Positions 1 to 7,715 of a stretch of DNA of 10,523 nucleotides are shown here, piece after piece. Every line of letters starts with the position of its first letter. Positions within the stretch are counted from its first letter, which is position 1. Source of the stretch: an uncultured Lachnospiraceae bacterium (GTDB lineage: Bacteria; Bacillota; Clostridia; Lachnospirales; Lachnospiraceae); NCBI GenBank assembly GCA_946631935.1, contig CAMPAP010000008.1, forward strand, positions 1 through 10,523, written 5' to 3'. Both the position numbers and the translations under genes were made by a program. Below the pieces are notes generated by a model. It had not been told where the DNA came from, did no database searches, and was given only the letters and a program-made list of their open reading frames with translations.

Positions 1-87
1 GATCCGATAGGAATGATCATTGATCTGTTAAAAAAAGCCGCTGAAGGCGGTAAACTAAATGGGTATAATGGCTGGGAGAAAGGCTGA
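1..87 (+). CDS. C-terminal end of an unidentified upstream gene (partial)
   Basis: Frame 1 is open from the first base of the window to a TGA at 85-87 and encodes 28 residues, including a helix-like stretch (IIDLLKKAAEGG) and ending NGWEKG. The stretch looks like coding sequence, but it is too short to assign to a family. If real, it overlaps the most upstream ATG of cobT by 29 bases and stops two bases before a possible GTG start at 89. This close packing suggests it belongs to the same cobalamin operon. It could also be chance open sequence. Confidence 0.45.
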   Translation, partial: DPIGMIIDLLKKAAEGGKLNGYNGWEKG

Positions 88-1252
88 AGTGACAGTGACT
101 GAAGAAGTGAAAACCACAGAAATGAGTCCTTCAGTGGCAGGAGGAGAAAAGACAAGTCCGGCAGAGGCAATATCTGCAGAAGCAAGAGCGGCATCGCAAA
201 AAAGATGGGATGCCATTGCAAAGCCTTTAGACTCTCTTGGAATATTTGAAAAACAGATAACGCAGATAGCAGGGATAACGGGAGATGCTGATGTAAAGCT
301 TCGCCCGGCATCCCTTTTTGTTTTCTGTGCAGATAACGGAATCGTTGAAGAAGGCGTGACTCAGACAGACAGTAAGGTAACTGCGGTTGTGGCAAAAAGC
401 ATGGCTTACGGTAAGTCCGGCGCCTGCAGGATGGCAGAAGAATGCGGGTGCATTGTTAATGTTATCGATGTGGGAATAGAGCATGATGAGATGATAAGTG
501 ATATTCCCGATAAGACTTCAGGATATACGGACAAGGTCCCTGGAATCATAAGAAAAAAGATACTGAAAGGAACCGAAGATTTTCTTAAGGCTCCTGCTTT
601 TGGTGAAGAAGAACTAAAAAGAGCCATAAGTGCCGGCAGGGAAGTGGCACAAAAAGCAGCGTCTGAGGGTATCAGGATATTCCTTGTGGGTGAGATGGGA
701 ATAGGAAATACTACAACAAGTGCGGCACTTGCATCAGCACTTCTGGGTATTCCTCCCACAGAAACTGTAGGACGCGGTGCGGGTCTTGATGATAAAGGAT
801 TAAAAAGAAAGACCGAGGTTGTAACTGAAGGCCTTGAAAAATACGGATTTAAACCCGGGAAAAAGGTGATGGATAAAGCTGAGGTGATGAAGCTCATGCA
901 CTGCCTCGGAGGACTTGATATAGCCTCCATAGCCGGATTTATCATGGGAGCATGTTACGTGCATGTTCCTGTTATAATAGATGGTGTTATCACCGCGGTC
1001 GCGGCACTTGCAGCAGTAAGACTTTACCCGGAATGCAAAGAATGCATCATCGGAAGCCATGTTGGCAAAGAGCCTTCCATGAAAATGCTTCTTGATGAGC
1101 TGGGACTTGATGCTCCGATAAAAGGAGAGCTTGCTCTGGGCGAGGGAACAGGTGCTCTGATGGAATTGTCCCTTCTTGATATGGCACTTGCAGTCTATGA
1201 TGAAAGTGCGGATTTTACGGATATCAGCATTGATGCATATAAAAGATTCTGA
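59..1252 (+). CDS. cobT: CobT, nicotinate-nucleotide:dimethylbenzimidazole phosphoribosyltransferase
   Basis: This enzyme activates the lower-ligand base of cobalamin by moving ribose phosphate from nicotinate mononucleotide to dimethylbenzimidazole or a related base, giving an alpha-ribazole-type phosphate in the cytoplasm. Visible family motifs are KPLDSLG (55-61), CADNGIVEEG (90-99), VGEMGIGNTT (210-219) and LGEGTGA (360-366). Glu362 in the last motif matches the catalytic glutamate (Glu317) of Salmonella CobT. The protein is 397 residues against about 350 usually. The excess lies at the N terminus, where roughly 30 residues are charged, Ser/Thr-rich and precede the fold. Other possible starts are ATG 68, GTG 89 (with GGGAG at 74-78, just after the upstream stop) and ATG 122, which gives near-normal length. 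The function call is firm; the start is not. It leads the visible operon, 33 bases before cobU. Confidence 0.95.
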   Translation: MGIMAGRKAEVTVTEEVKTTEMSPSVAGGEKTSPAEAISAEARAASQKRWDAIAKPLDSLGIFEKQITQIAGITGDADVKLRPASLFVFCADNGIVEEGVTQTDSKVTAVVAKSMAYGKSGACRMAEECGCIVNVIDVGIEHDEMISDIPDKTSGYTDKVPGIIRKKILKGTEDFLKAPAFGEEELKRAISAGREVAQKAASEGIRIFLVGEMGIGNTTTSAALASALLGIPPTETVGRGAGLDDKGLKRKTEVVTEGLEKYGFKPGKKVMDKAEVMKLMHCLGGLDIASIAGFIMGACYVHVPVIIDGVITAVAALAAVRLYPECKECIIGSHVGKEPSMKMLLDELGLDAPIKGELALGEGTGALMELSLLDMALAVYDESADFTDISIDAYKRF

Positions 1253-1285
1253 GTGTGCATATAATTACTTTGGCGGTACTTACTC

Positions 1286-1828
1286 ATGATGGTTTTGGTT
1301 GTGGGAGGCGCATCCTCCGGAAAATCCGAATATGCCGAGACACTTCTTATGAAGCTTTCGAAGGGCGCTCCGAAGACATATCTTGCCACAATGGAAAGCA
1401 GCAGCGATGCCGCAAAAACGAGGATCAAAAACCATGTGCGCAGAAGAGAAGGCAGAGGCTTTGATCTTTTGGAGCAGGAGAAGAATATATCTTCTGCCGC
1501 AGATATCTGTCACAAAAATGTTTTGCTGGAATGTCTTCCGACACTTGTGTCAAATGAGATGTTTGAAAACGGTCCTGACGGATTTAAGTTTCATCCTGAA
1601 GTATCAGACAGGATATTTGAAGATGTGATGAGCCTGAATGAAAGTACGGATAATCTCGTCATTGTATCCAATGATGTTTTTTCAGACGGCAAGGTTTACG
1701 ATGAAATGACAGAAAAGTATATCAGCGGGCTTGGTGAACTTTCATGCAAAATAGCTGCACGTGCTGATGCGGTGGTATATATGACGGCGGGACTGCCTGA
1801 AATGATAAAGGGAGAAATAAGATGCTGA
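1286..1828 (+). CDS. cobU: CobU-type adenosylcobinamide kinase / guanylyltransferase (atypical C-terminal part)
   Basis: CobU phosphorylates adenosylcobinamide and then transfers GMP from GTP to give adenosylcobinamide-GDP, the substrate of CobS. The N-terminal half fits well. There is a P-loop GGASSGKS (7-14), a TYLATMES strand (31-38), and the RIKNH segment (46-50), whose His50 matches the histidine that carries GMP in Salmonella CobU. LLECLPTLVSN (80-90) matches the usual LLDCLTLWVSN. The C-terminal half is unusual: the family signature (VSNEVG.GIVP followed by R..RD..G) reads VSNDVFSDGKVYDEMTEKY (127-145) instead, though the ending AARADAVVYMTAGLP (157-171) is recognisable. Length (180 residues) is normal. 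The ribosome site is weak (GGCGG at 1272-1276), so reinitiation after cobT is possible. It overlaps cobS by 7 bases. A second CobU-like gene lies at 2679, keeping the parts lost here. Confidence 0.88.
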   Translation: MMVLVVGGASSGKSEYAETLLMKLSKGAPKTYLATMESSSDAAKTRIKNHVRRREGRGFDLLEQEKNISSAADICHKNVLLECLPTLVSNEMFENGPDGFKFHPEVSDRIFEDVMSLNESTDNLVIVSNDVFSDGKVYDEMTEKYISGLGELSCKIAARADAVVYMTAGLPEMIKGEIRC

Positions 1829-2622
1829 AGGCTTTGGTCATGGCATTTTCATTCTATACAAGGCTTCCGATGCCTTACATCAAGGATCCGGGAAAAAGCG
1901 GGAAATACATTCTTTCCTTTTTTCCTGTGACAGGTGTGGTGCTTGGAGCACTTCAGGTTCTGGCATTTACGGCACTTTGCAGGCTGTCGTTACCTGTATT
2001 TTTTACAGCTGTTGCAGCCACAGTCATTCCCCTGATATATACGGGAGGGATCCATATTGACGGATTCATGGATACAACCGATGCTCTCAGGTCATACAAA
2101 TCCAAAGAAGAGAAGATAAAGATCATGGACGATCCACATTCGGGAGCTTTTTCCATCATCGCACTGGTCATATACGTTCTCATAAGTACTGCATTATACC
2201 ATACGATATTTTCAAATATCACGGGAGAGGCTGCAGGAAGCGGGGCGGGCGTGATGATAATGCTCGGACTGTTGTTCGTTATGTCAAGGTCTTTAAGTTC
2301 TCTGACCTGTTACATTTTCCCGAAGGCAAAAAAAAGCGGGATGCTCTACGATATTACAGACGGAGCAAGGGCAGAAGCAGCCTGTCATTCAGGTTCATTG
2401 GTGCTTCCCCTGCTGTTGCTTGTGGGATCTGCCGCAGTCCAGGTGATCTGCCTGCCTGTGGCCGGCCTTATAAATATTTTGTTTCAAGTGATCCTTCTTA
2501 TATATTACAGGTGGATGTGCATGAAACAGTTCGGAGGCGTGACCGGTGATACTGCCGGATGGTACCTTTGCAAATCCGAGGCGGCAGGTCTTTTTTCGAT
2601 AGTTGTGTATATGGCTTTATAA
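1822..2622 (+). CDS. cobS: CobS, adenosylcobinamide-GDP ribazoletransferase (cobalamin synthase)
   Basis: This integral membrane enzyme joins adenosylcobinamide-GDP with alpha-ribazole or its 5'-phosphate, completing the nucleotide loop of cobalamin. At 266 residues the length is normal. Family motifs are FYTRLPMP (11-18), the acidic metal-binding stretch GGIHIDGFMDTTDAL (75-89), MDDPHSGAF (102-110, a slight variant of the usual KDS..G.FG) and GGVTGDTAG (238-246). Hydrophobic segments lie at about 30-50, 56-74, 110-130, 142-160, 192-212 and 214-230. The start overlaps the end of cobU in ATGCTGA, with GGAG at 1811-1814 placed seven bases upstream, so translation is probably coupled. Substrates come from CobU, CobT and the phosphatase domain encoded at 6600. 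A 56-base AT-rich gap follows. Confidence 0.96.
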   Translation: MLKALVMAFSFYTRLPMPYIKDPGKSGKYILSFFPVTGVVLGALQVLAFTALCRLSLPVFFTAVAATVIPLIYTGGIHIDGFMDTTDALRSYKSKEEKIKIMDDPHSGAFSIIALVIYVLISTALYHTIFSNITGEAAGSGAGVMIMLGLLFVMSRSLSSLTCYIFPKAKKSGMLYDITDGARAEAACHSGSLVLPLLLLVGSAAVQVICLPVAGLINILFQVILLIYYRWMCMKQFGGVTGDTAGWYLCKSEAAGLFSIVVYMAL

Positions 2623-2678
2623 AAATTTTTTTGAGACATATTCAGATACATATATATAAAAAATACACCGGAGGAAAA

Positions 2679-3062
2679 ATGACAGTTATAACAGGCGGAG
2701 TATGTCAGGGGAAAAAGGATTTTGCAAAAGCTGAGCTTGGAATTTCTGACTTTGATATCGTATCCGGAAAAAAAACATATGATGTTAAGACCATCTGCGG
2801 ATATAAGGCAGTCAGTGATTATGAGTACATCATAAGGCACAATCTGGAAAACGGCATTGATGCCATGTCAGAATTCAAATCCCTTGTAATGACCAATCCC
2901 GAAATCGTGATCATAGCAAGTGAGGTGGGATGCGGGATCATTCCGGTGGACGAATCCGAAAACACATTCCGCGAAGAAGCCGGAAGGATCATGTGCATGG
3001 CGGCACGAGATGCAGATGCTGTTTATAAAGTGGTCTGCGGGATTGGAAAAAAGATAAAGTGA
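2679..3062 (+). CDS. Short CobU-like protein with a degenerate P-loop
   Basis: The 127-residue protein keeps the C-terminal CobU signature very clearly: ASEVGCGIIPVDESENTFRE (80-99), then AGRIMCMAARDADAVYKVVCGIG (101-123). The N terminus begins with a P-loop-like GGVCQGKK (6-13) that lacks the Ser/Thr normally following GK. The RxxxH segment carrying the guanylylated histidine is absent. A segment IIRHNLENGIDA (51-62) replaces the middle of the fold. The protein is some 50 residues shorter than CobU. The ATG at 2679 is chosen because GGAGG sits at 2670-2674; the longer frame from 2559 would run back into cobS. It ends three bases before cbiB. It may work with the atypical CobU at 1286, act as a kinase only, or have a regulatory role. 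The CobU kinship is solid; the activity is unknown. Confidence 0.85.
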   Translation: MTVITGGVCQGKKDFAKAELGISDFDIVSGKKTYDVKTICGYKAVSDYEYIIRHNLENGIDAMSEFKSLVMTNPEIVIIASEVGCGIIPVDESENTFREEAGRIMCMAARDADAVYKVVCGIGKKIK

Positions 3063-3065
3063 TAA

Positions 3066-4067
3066 ATGAGTGATGAAGCATTAAAAAATATCATACTCTG
3101 CATATCCGTGACGCTTGCGTACATTCTGGATCTGCTCTTTGGAGACCCTCTGGGGAAATATCATCCTGTCTGCATAATCGGAAAGCTTATCTCATTTCTG
3201 GATGACAGACTTAATGAAGAATTTGACTCTCCGGGTAAGCAGATCCTTAAGGGCATTCTTACTGTTTTCACAGTCATCCTTGTATGCTTTGCTTTTTCCG
3301 GAGGCATCATATATCTTTGCTACCGCTTTGCGGGAAAATATGTCCTGATGATCTTTGCGATTCTTATTTCCGATTCGTGCATTGCTCTTAAAAGCATGAA
3401 AAAAGAAGCACTAAATGTTGTCGAAACTCTTGATATTAAAGGAACGGAAGCCGGAAGGGAAGCGGTGTCCAGGATCGTGGGCCGTGACACATCAGAGCTT
3501 GATGATGAGGGGATCTTAAAAGCGGCTGTTGAGTCGGTTGCGGAGAGTACCTGCGACGGTGTTGTTGCTCCTCTTTTTTATCTGCTGGTCGGAGGCCCTG
3601 TCCTTGCTTTCATTTATAAAGCGGTGAACACCATGGATTCCATGCTGGGCTATAAGAATGACAAATATCTTTATTTTGGAAGAGCCGCAGCACTTTTGGA
3701 CGATCTGTTTAATTTTATCCCTTCGAGGATCTCCGCGCTTGCCTGGTGCCTTGCGGCATTTATCTGCGGGGAGGACGGTAAAGGCGCTTTCAGGATATGG
3801 CTCAGAGACAGATATAATCACGAAAGCCCCAACTCTGCGCAGACGGAGAGTGCATGTGCGGGATCCCTGGGGATAAGGCTCGGCGGAAATGCCGTTTATT
3901 TCGGAGTGCTGAAAGAAAAGCCTTACATAGGCGATGAAAAAAGAAGTGTGCAGCGTCAGGATGTTTCCCGGGCCTGCAGGCTGATGCAGGAAACTTCCTT
4001 TATAGTACTTGGCGCAGGGCTTATCATCAGAATGATAATACTGTATTTTGTGCAGGGAATAAAATGA
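3066..4067 (+). CDS. cbiB: CbiB, adenosylcobinamide-phosphate synthase
   Basis: CbiB is a membrane protein that attaches aminopropanol phosphate (or a related amine) to adenosylcobyric acid, giving adenosylcobinamide phosphate. Family motifs appear in order: DLLFGDP then HPVCIIGKLI (22-42), VGRDTSELDDEGI (138-150), ESVAESTCDGVVAPLFY (156-172), KAVNTMDSMLGYKN (185-198), FNFIPSR (215-221) and SPNSAQTESACAGSLGIRL (254-272). Hydrophobic segments lie near 8-24, 62-86, 91-106, 166-186, 220-234 and 312-330. The length of 333 residues is typical. The gene starts three bases after the short cobU-like gene without a strong ribosome site, which suggests reinitiation. Its end overlaps the next gene by ATGA. 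Its amine substrate comes from the decarboxylase encoded next, and its acid substrate from cobQ. Confidence 0.97.
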   Translation: MSDEALKNIILCISVTLAYILDLLFGDPLGKYHPVCIIGKLISFLDDRLNEEFDSPGKQILKGILTVFTVILVCFAFSGGIIYLCYRFAGKYVLMIFAILISDSCIALKSMKKEALNVVETLDIKGTEAGREAVSRIVGRDTSELDDEGILKAAVESVAESTCDGVVAPLFYLLVGGPVLAFIYKAVNTMDSMLGYKNDKYLYFGRAAALLDDLFNFIPSRISALAWCLAAFICGEDGKGAFRIWLRDRYNHESPNSAQTESACAGSLGIRLGGNAVYFGVLKEKPYIGDEKRSVQRQDVSRACRLMQETSFIVLGAGLIIRMIILYFVQGIK

Positions 4068-5149
4068 AGATATCTCACGGCGGCGATATATACGATAAAA
4101 ATATCAGACTCGATCTGTCGGTAAGCCTTAATCCTCTTGGATGCCCCGAAAGCGTGGGGAAGGCCGTATCTGGCAGCATCGGTCTGCTGCATCTTTATCC
4201 GGATATAAGATACAGTGCCTTAAAAGAGGCCATTGCGGGATATGAAAACAGAAGGTATGCAGGAAATGAAAGTCCTGTAAGAAAAGAAATGATAGTCCCC
4301 GGCAGCGGTGCTTCGGAACTGATCAGCGCAGCAGCCCATGAGTTTTCCGGAAAGAATGTGCTTATAAAACTCCCTGTTTTTTTCGGATATGAAAGAGCAT
4401 TTGAAAATGCGGGATGCAAAGTCAGCTACATTCAACACAGTGATGGATCGGATCATCTTCCTGATGACGGCTCCGGGCTGATTTCCCGGATCACTTCCGG
4501 CAGGTTTGATCTTGTTGTCATCGGTTCTCCTGCAAATCCCACAGGTCAGGTGATCAATGAGGATTTAATGAAGGATATTGTAAAAGCCTGCAGCAAGGCG
4601 CGGAGCGTGCTCCTTTGCGACGAAGCATTTATGGGATTTGTGAAGGAGAAAAAAAAATACACTTTGGCAGGTTATCTTCCGGGAAACGGACATATGATCA
4701 TCATCAGGTCTTTTACCAAACTTTATTCATGTCCCGGTCTTCGTCTCGGTTATGCAGTCTGTTCGGAGCCTGATCTTGCTGACAGGATCACAGCCCACCT
4801 TCCGGAGTGGAATATATCAATGCCTGCCGAGAAAGCCATGACAGCGCTCTGCGCTGAGACGGACTTTGCGGATAAAAGTACGGAGTATGTCTCAAAAGAA
4901 CGAGAGTATATGATGAGTGAAATGTCCAAATTGGGCTTAAACGTCATGCACTCGGATGCCAATTTTATTTTTTTCAGATCTGATGAAAAGCTTTACGACA
5001 GGCTGCTTGAAAAGGGCATCCTGATCCGGGATTGCAGAGATTATAAAGGGCTTGGCGGCGAGGGGTCTTTCCGTATCGGAATACGTGATCGCTTGGAAAA
5101 CGATGAACTTCTTTCAGCGTTAAAGGAAATTTTATGTCAAAAAATCTGA
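4064..5149 (+). CDS. cobD: L-threonine-O-3-phosphate decarboxylase (CobD type, PLP enzyme)
   Basis: This protein belongs to the fold-type I PLP enzymes related to histidinol-phosphate aminotransferase. Visible marks are SLNPLG (21-26), the phosphate-binding PGSGASELI (79-87), SPANPTG (155-161) with Asn158, CDEAF (185-189) with Asp186, SFTKLYSCPGLRLGY (216-230) with Lys219 as the likely PLP lysine, and FRIGIRD (336-342) with a substrate-carboxylate arginine. Sequence alone cannot cleanly separate decarboxylase from aminotransferase. The position between cbiB and cobQ makes the CobD role (threonine phosphate to aminopropanol phosphate) far more likely. At 361 residues it matches the family. The start shares ATGA with the end of cbiB and has AGGGA at 4054-4058. 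Its end overlaps cobQ by 16 bases. No threonine kinase is seen in the window. Confidence 0.92.
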   Translation: MKISHGGDIYDKNIRLDLSVSLNPLGCPESVGKAVSGSIGLLHLYPDIRYSALKEAIAGYENRRYAGNESPVRKEMIVPGSGASELISAAAHEFSGKNVLIKLPVFFGYERAFENAGCKVSYIQHSDGSDHLPDDGSGLISRITSGRFDLVVIGSPANPTGQVINEDLMKDIVKACSKARSVLLCDEAFMGFVKEKKKYTLAGYLPGNGHMIIIRSFTKLYSCPGLRLGYAVCSEPDLADRITAHLPEWNISMPAEKAMTALCAETDFADKSTEYVSKEREYMMSEMSKLGLNVMHSDANFIFFRSDEKLYDRLLEKGILIRDCRDYKGLGGEGSFRIGIRDRLENDELLSALKEILCQKI

Positions 5150-6600
5150 TGATACAGGGCACCATGTCAGGTGCCGGAAAAAGCATGATCACAGCAGGAC
5201 TCCTCAGAGTCTTTTTTCATGACGGAATAAAATGCGCTCCTTTTAAATCCCAGAATATGGCCCTTAATTCCTATGTTACCGACGAAGGATGCGAGATCGG
5301 AAGAGCACAGGCGCAGCAGGCATTTGCTGCAGGATGCGAGCCTGTTAAGGAAATGAACCCCGTTCTTCTTAAGCCTGACAGCAATTCAACCTCCCAGATA
5401 ATTGTTTTGGGAAAACCGGTTGGCAACATGAACTGGAGCGAGTATACGCAGTACAAGAAAAAACTGATCCCTGAAATACTTGATTCATATGAAAGACTAT
5501 CTGCGGATAACGACATAATCGTCATAGAAGGGGCCGGCAGTCCCGTAGAGATGAATCTGAAAGATGATGATATAGTTAACATGGGATTTGCCAAAATGGT
5601 GGATGCACCGGTACTTCTTGTTGCAGACATCAATCCCGGCGGAGTCTTTGCCCAGATTTACGGTACATACATGCTGCTGGAGGATGATGAGAAAAAAAGA
5701 GTAAAGGGTATTATCATCAATAAATTCCGTGGTGACAAAAAAGCTTTTGAAAGCGGAATCACAAAGATAGAGGAACTGACAGGCGTGCCGGTTTTGGGAG
5801 TCATCCCCTATATGGATATAAGGCTGGATGAAGAAGACAGTGAAACCTCCGAATTCGACCGGCTGCACGGAAACGGTCCCTTAAAGGTCTTTGTCATAAA
5901 GCTTCCATATATATCAAACTATACTGATCTGTTGCCCCTTGAGGAAGATGAAAGGATCACTCTTAAATACACGGATGATCCGAAGGAATTATCTAACGCT
6001 CACCTGATCATACTTCCCGGAACAAAAAATACAGAACATGCCGCAAAATGGATGAAGGAAACCGGCATGATGGATGCTTTGAAAACATGTGCATCCGGCG
6101 GCACGGCAGTATTTGGGATCTGCGGAGGTTACCAGCTTCTTGGAGAAAAGATCACATCAGCTGACGGAAGCATAATGGAAGGAGCGGGTCTTTTGCCCGT
6201 AAGCACAGTATTTGGTTCTGAAAAGGTTTTAACAAAAAGATCCGGAAAAGTAAAAACAGGTTCCGGTGCAAATGCCGCAGGCTACGAGATCCATATGGGA
6301 ATGACAGGTTTTAGTGAAGGAGCATCTCCTTTCTTTGAAGATGAAAACGGTCCTGACGGCTGCGTATGCGATAATGGGAAGAGCTTCTGCATAGGTACTT
6401 ATCTTCACGGGATCTTTGATTCTGATGAATTTCGTCTGGATTATATCGGGGATCTTTGCAGACGCTTTGGACTTGATGCATCTGAGGATACCCTCTCAAT
6501 GGAAGCATACAGGGAAAAGCAGTTTGATATCCTTGAAAAAACCATCAGGGACAATCTGGACATCGCAAAAATATATGACATCATAGACGGAAAAGAATAA
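5134..6600 (+). CDS. cobQ: CobQ/CbiP, cobyric acid synthase (glutamine-hydrolysing)
   Basis: This enzyme amidates four side chains (b, d, e and g) of adenosylcobyrinic acid a,c-diamide, using ATP and glutamine, to give adenosylcobyric acid. The N-terminal synthetase domain has the P-loop GTMSGAGKS (9-17), the signature PFKSQNMALNS and the conserved EIGRAQAQQA, NPVLLKP, IVIEGAGSP.E and ADINPGG.FAQ.YGT. The C-terminal class I-like amidotransferase domain carries FGICGGYQ with the nucleophile Cys330 (codon at 6121) and GTYLHGIFD with His425 (codon at 6406). The 488-residue length is normal and the enzyme appears intact. The ATG at 5134 has AAGGA six bases upstream and lies inside the end of cobD, so translation is probably coupled. 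Its stop shares a base with the next start (TAATG). Confidence 0.98.
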   Translation: MSKNLMIQGTMSGAGKSMITAGLLRVFFHDGIKCAPFKSQNMALNSYVTDEGCEIGRAQAQQAFAAGCEPVKEMNPVLLKPDSNSTSQIIVLGKPVGNMNWSEYTQYKKKLIPEILDSYERLSADNDIIVIEGAGSPVEMNLKDDDIVNMGFAKMVDAPVLLVADINPGGVFAQIYGTYMLLEDDEKKRVKGIIINKFRGDKKAFESGITKIEELTGVPVLGVIPYMDIRLDEEDSETSEFDRLHGNGPLKVFVIKLPYISNYTDLLPLEEDERITLKYTDDPKELSNAHLIILPGTKNTEHAAKWMKETGMMDALKTCASGGTAVFGICGGYQLLGEKITSADGSIMEGAGLLPVSTVFGSEKVLTKRSGKVKTGSGANAAGYEIHMGMTGFSEGASPFFEDENGPDGCVCDNGKSFCIGTYLHGIFDSDEFRLDYIGDLCRRFGLDASEDTLSMEAYREKQFDILEKTIRDNLDIAKIYDIIDGKE

Positions 6601-7715
6601 TGATACTGAGACTCATAAGACACTCTGAAACTGAATACAATAAAGAAAGACGTTTTCAGGGATGCACGGATATTCCCCTTTCCGAACATGGCAAAAGCAT
6701 CTTAAGAGCAGAGAAAAATATACCTGAAAAAATATATGTTTCCGGACTTAAAAGAACGGTGCAGACTGCGGAGATCATTTTTCCCGGCGCTGAGATCATT
6801 CAGATCCCTGAACTTAACGAAATATGCCTGGGAATCTTGGAAGGAAAAACCCATGAAGAGCTGAAAGATGACCCTGAGTATGTAAGCTGGCTTGAAAGAG
6901 GAGGGAGCGGCAGAGTTCCCGGCGGAGAGGATAAGGACGACTTTGCAGACAGGATCTGCAGAGGGTTTGAAAAGGTCCTGGCAGAGGAAAGGTCATCAGA
7001 AACCGTAACCGCTGTTGTACACGGCGGAACAATCATGGCTGCACTTGGAAGATATGACAGTCGCCGCAAAAACGAGTATATGGAGTACGGGATTGCAAAC
7101 GGTGACGGTTACGAAATAGAGGTTACGGGCGAAGGCGCGGACATGAAGTGGAGGATACTGAAACGGATATCCTGCAGAAAGGATTCCGGACTTACGCACC
7201 TATATTATGGTCCCGGCCGGGGTAAAACAAGTATCGCCATGGGAACTGCACTCAGGGCAATTCAGGACGGATACAGAGTTTTGATATTTCAAATGTGTAA
7301 GGCAGAAGGAAGCCTCGAAACAGCATTTCTGGGCAGGCACGGTGCGGAGGTTTATTACGGATTTAAAGAACCCGTATTCCCGAAGAAAATGTCCCCGGAG
7401 CAGAAAAAAGAAGCTTTTGCACAGCAGACGGAAATCCTCAGATCCATCGTAACGACTCTTAAGACGTGCGAGGGAGACGGAAAGAAAAAACTTTTAATCC
7501 TGGATGAAGCCTGTGCAGCAGTCCGGCACGAAATAATCGATGAGGATATATTGTGGGATGCGGTTCTCAGAAAGCCCTACGATGCCGAGATCATAATGAC
7601 CGGAAGACATCCTGCCGAGTGGATGATGGAAGCAGCAGATTACTGCACAGAGCTTGTCTCGGTCGCCCATCCTCTTGAAGACGGGATCAGCGCAAGGACG
7701 GGTATAGACAGATAG
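6600..7715 (+). CDS. Fusion of histidine phosphatase (CobC-like) and ATP:corrinoid adenosyltransferase (CobA/CobO type)
   Basis: Two complete domains lie in one 371-residue frame. Residues 1-180 form a histidine phosphatase. RHSET (7-11) holds the phospho-accepting His8, LKRTVQTAE (50-58) gives Arg51, ELNEICLGILEG (71-82) the acid, and VVHGG (139-143) the second histidine. In a cobalamin operon this points to alpha-ribazole phosphatase (CobC). Residues from about 198 are a P-loop adenosyltransferase: HLYYGPGRGKTS (200-211), LLILDEA (298-304), IIMTGRHPAEWMMEAADYCTE (331-351, read with short gaps in similarity) and HPLEDGISARTGID (357-370). This domain would adenosylate cob(I)yrinic acid a,c-diamide or related corrinoids. 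The junction (about 181-197) shows no stop or frameshift. It is the last gene of the operon and starts at the stop of cobQ. The fused form is certain from the sequence; the phosphatase substrate is inferred. Confidence 0.92.
   Translation: MILRLIRHSETEYNKERRFQGCTDIPLSEHGKSILRAEKNIPEKIYVSGLKRTVQTAEIIFPGAEIIQIPELNEICLGILEGKTHEELKDDPEYVSWLERGGSGRVPGGEDKDDFADRICRGFEKVLAEERSSETVTAVVHGGTIMAALGRYDSRRKNEYMEYGIANGDGYEIEVTGEGADMKWRILKRISCRKDSGLTHLYYGPGRGKTSIAMGTALRAIQDGYRVLIFQMCKAEGSLETAFLGRHGAEVYYGFKEPVFPKKMSPEQKKEAFAQQTEILRSIVTTLKTCEGDGKKKLLILDEACAAVRHEIIDEDILWDAVLRKPYDAEIIMTGRHPAEWMMEAADYCTELVSVAHPLEDGISARTGIDR

Noticed and set aside
406..945. Long minus-strand ORF of 179 residues inside cobT
   Set aside because: It is Ser/Pro-rich and low in complexity, a typical shadow of the real plus-strand cobT gene.
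1255..1464. Plus-strand ORF of 69 residues overlapping cobU
   Set aside because: It lies in another frame over the well-supported P-loop region of cobU and has no recognisable content.
2559..2678. Longer start for the short CobU-like gene
   Set aside because: It would overlap cobS by 64 bases; the ATG at 2679 has a strong GGAGG site and begins right at the conserved domain.
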